This document shows positions 37,199 through 37,237 of a stretch of DNA of 37,237 bases, one piece after another. The number at the start of each line of letters is the position of its first letter. The stretch's first letter is position 1. The translations under genes were made by a program, and so were the position numbers. Source of the stretch: an uncultured Rhodospirillales bacterium (GTDB taxonomy: Bacteria; Pseudomonadota; Alphaproteobacteria; Acetobacterales; Acetobacteraceae); NCBI GenBank assembly GCA_903823665.1, contig CAIJTR010000107.1, forward strand, positions 1 through 37,237, written 5' to 3'. The notes under the pieces are model-generated. The model made no database searches. It was not told the origin of the DNA and saw only the letters and a program-made list of their open reading frames with translations.

Positions 37199-37237
37199 TG
37201 ACACAAATCGATGGGTGAGACCATCTTTCGATTGTCA
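37199..37237. other. Imperfect hairpin at the right edge of the window
   Basis: TGAC/GTCA, AATCG/CGATT and ATGG/CCAT pair around the loop GTGAGA (37215-37220), with small bulges between the stems. It ends exactly at the last base, so it may continue. It may be a terminator, a terminal inverted repeat or a recombination site of the inserted element. Confidence 0.45.

Larger units (their letters stand above)
37091..37237. mobile_element. Probable end of an element inserted in mutS
   Basis: From about 37074-37100 onward the sequence no longer matches MutS in any frame. Base composition drops: 42 of the last 97 bases are G or C. The junction has a nine-base direct repeat GCCACGACA (37083-37091 and 37095-37103). 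The segment carries a GATGCGGATTATGC motif, an outward promoter and a hairpin, but no recognisable coding region before the window ends. An insertion sequence or transposon end is the simplest reading. The family is not identified and the exact boundary is uncertain. Confidence 0.5.

Overview
The window is a GC-rich chromosomal segment (about 60-65% G+C by eye) with strong G/C third-position bias and short or overlapping gene junctions. The gene set (miaB-phoH-ybeY-corC run, TamA/TamB, glutathione synthetase, MaeB with a C-terminal phosphotransacetylase-like domain, fumarylacetoacetase, MHS and DHA2 transporters) points to an alphaproteobacterium. I lean towards Rhodospirillales/Acetobacteraceae, but that is inference from gene style, not a database match. 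I saw no rRNA, tRNA or CRISPR.

Layout. 1-5322 (+): the 3' part of thiC, a SirB1-type transglutaminase/TPR protein that seems to start at CTG on the thiC stop, a membrane acyltransferase, gshB and the Co/Ni exporter dmeF. 5309-11497 (-): EamA exporter, tamB, tamA. 11554-16565 (+): a PlsC-like acyltransferase, a short leader ORF, then a tightly overlapped miaB-phoH-ybeY-corC run. 16614-18466 (-): a Cys-rich small protein, an FMN-dependent (NtaA/SnaA-type) monooxygenase and a one-helix membrane peptide. 18598-22255 (+): ahcY behind a repeat-rich leader, an AmpG-like MFS protein and an agmatinase-family enzyme. 22320-34894 (-): an orphan ORF, fahA plus a DHA2 exporter, the DUF1501/DUF1800 pair, DUF1993 plus argG, a methyltransferase, and kgtP plus maeB. 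35004-37181 (+): mutS, which is broken.

How genes pair up. TamA and TamB form the envelope translocation/assembly module. maeB and kgtP form a C4/C5 dicarboxylate unit (malate decarboxylation and 2-oxoglutarate uptake). argG is coupled to a DUF1993 gene by a TAATG overlap. phoH, ybeY and corC follow miaB with start/stop overlaps, as in many alphaproteobacteria, but the usual next gene (lnt) is absent.

The most notable points are: (i) mutS loses homology just after its TETAS motif and runs into A+T-richer DNA carrying an outward-reading sigma70-like promoter and a hairpin, which suggests an inserted mobile element and a mutator genotype; (ii) a family of intergenic hairpins with fixed 10-6-10 geometry and compensatory changes, plus a related larger palindrome, all in gene 3' flanks, where the terminal TAG of the repeat acts as the stop codon of three genes; (iii) an ahcY leader with three mutually complementary ATAAGG/CCTTAT boxes, the last containing the ribosome-binding site; (iv) CTG and TTG starts fused to upstream stop codons, including a 34-codon leader ORF coupled to miaB. 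Most of the rest is ordinary housekeeping.
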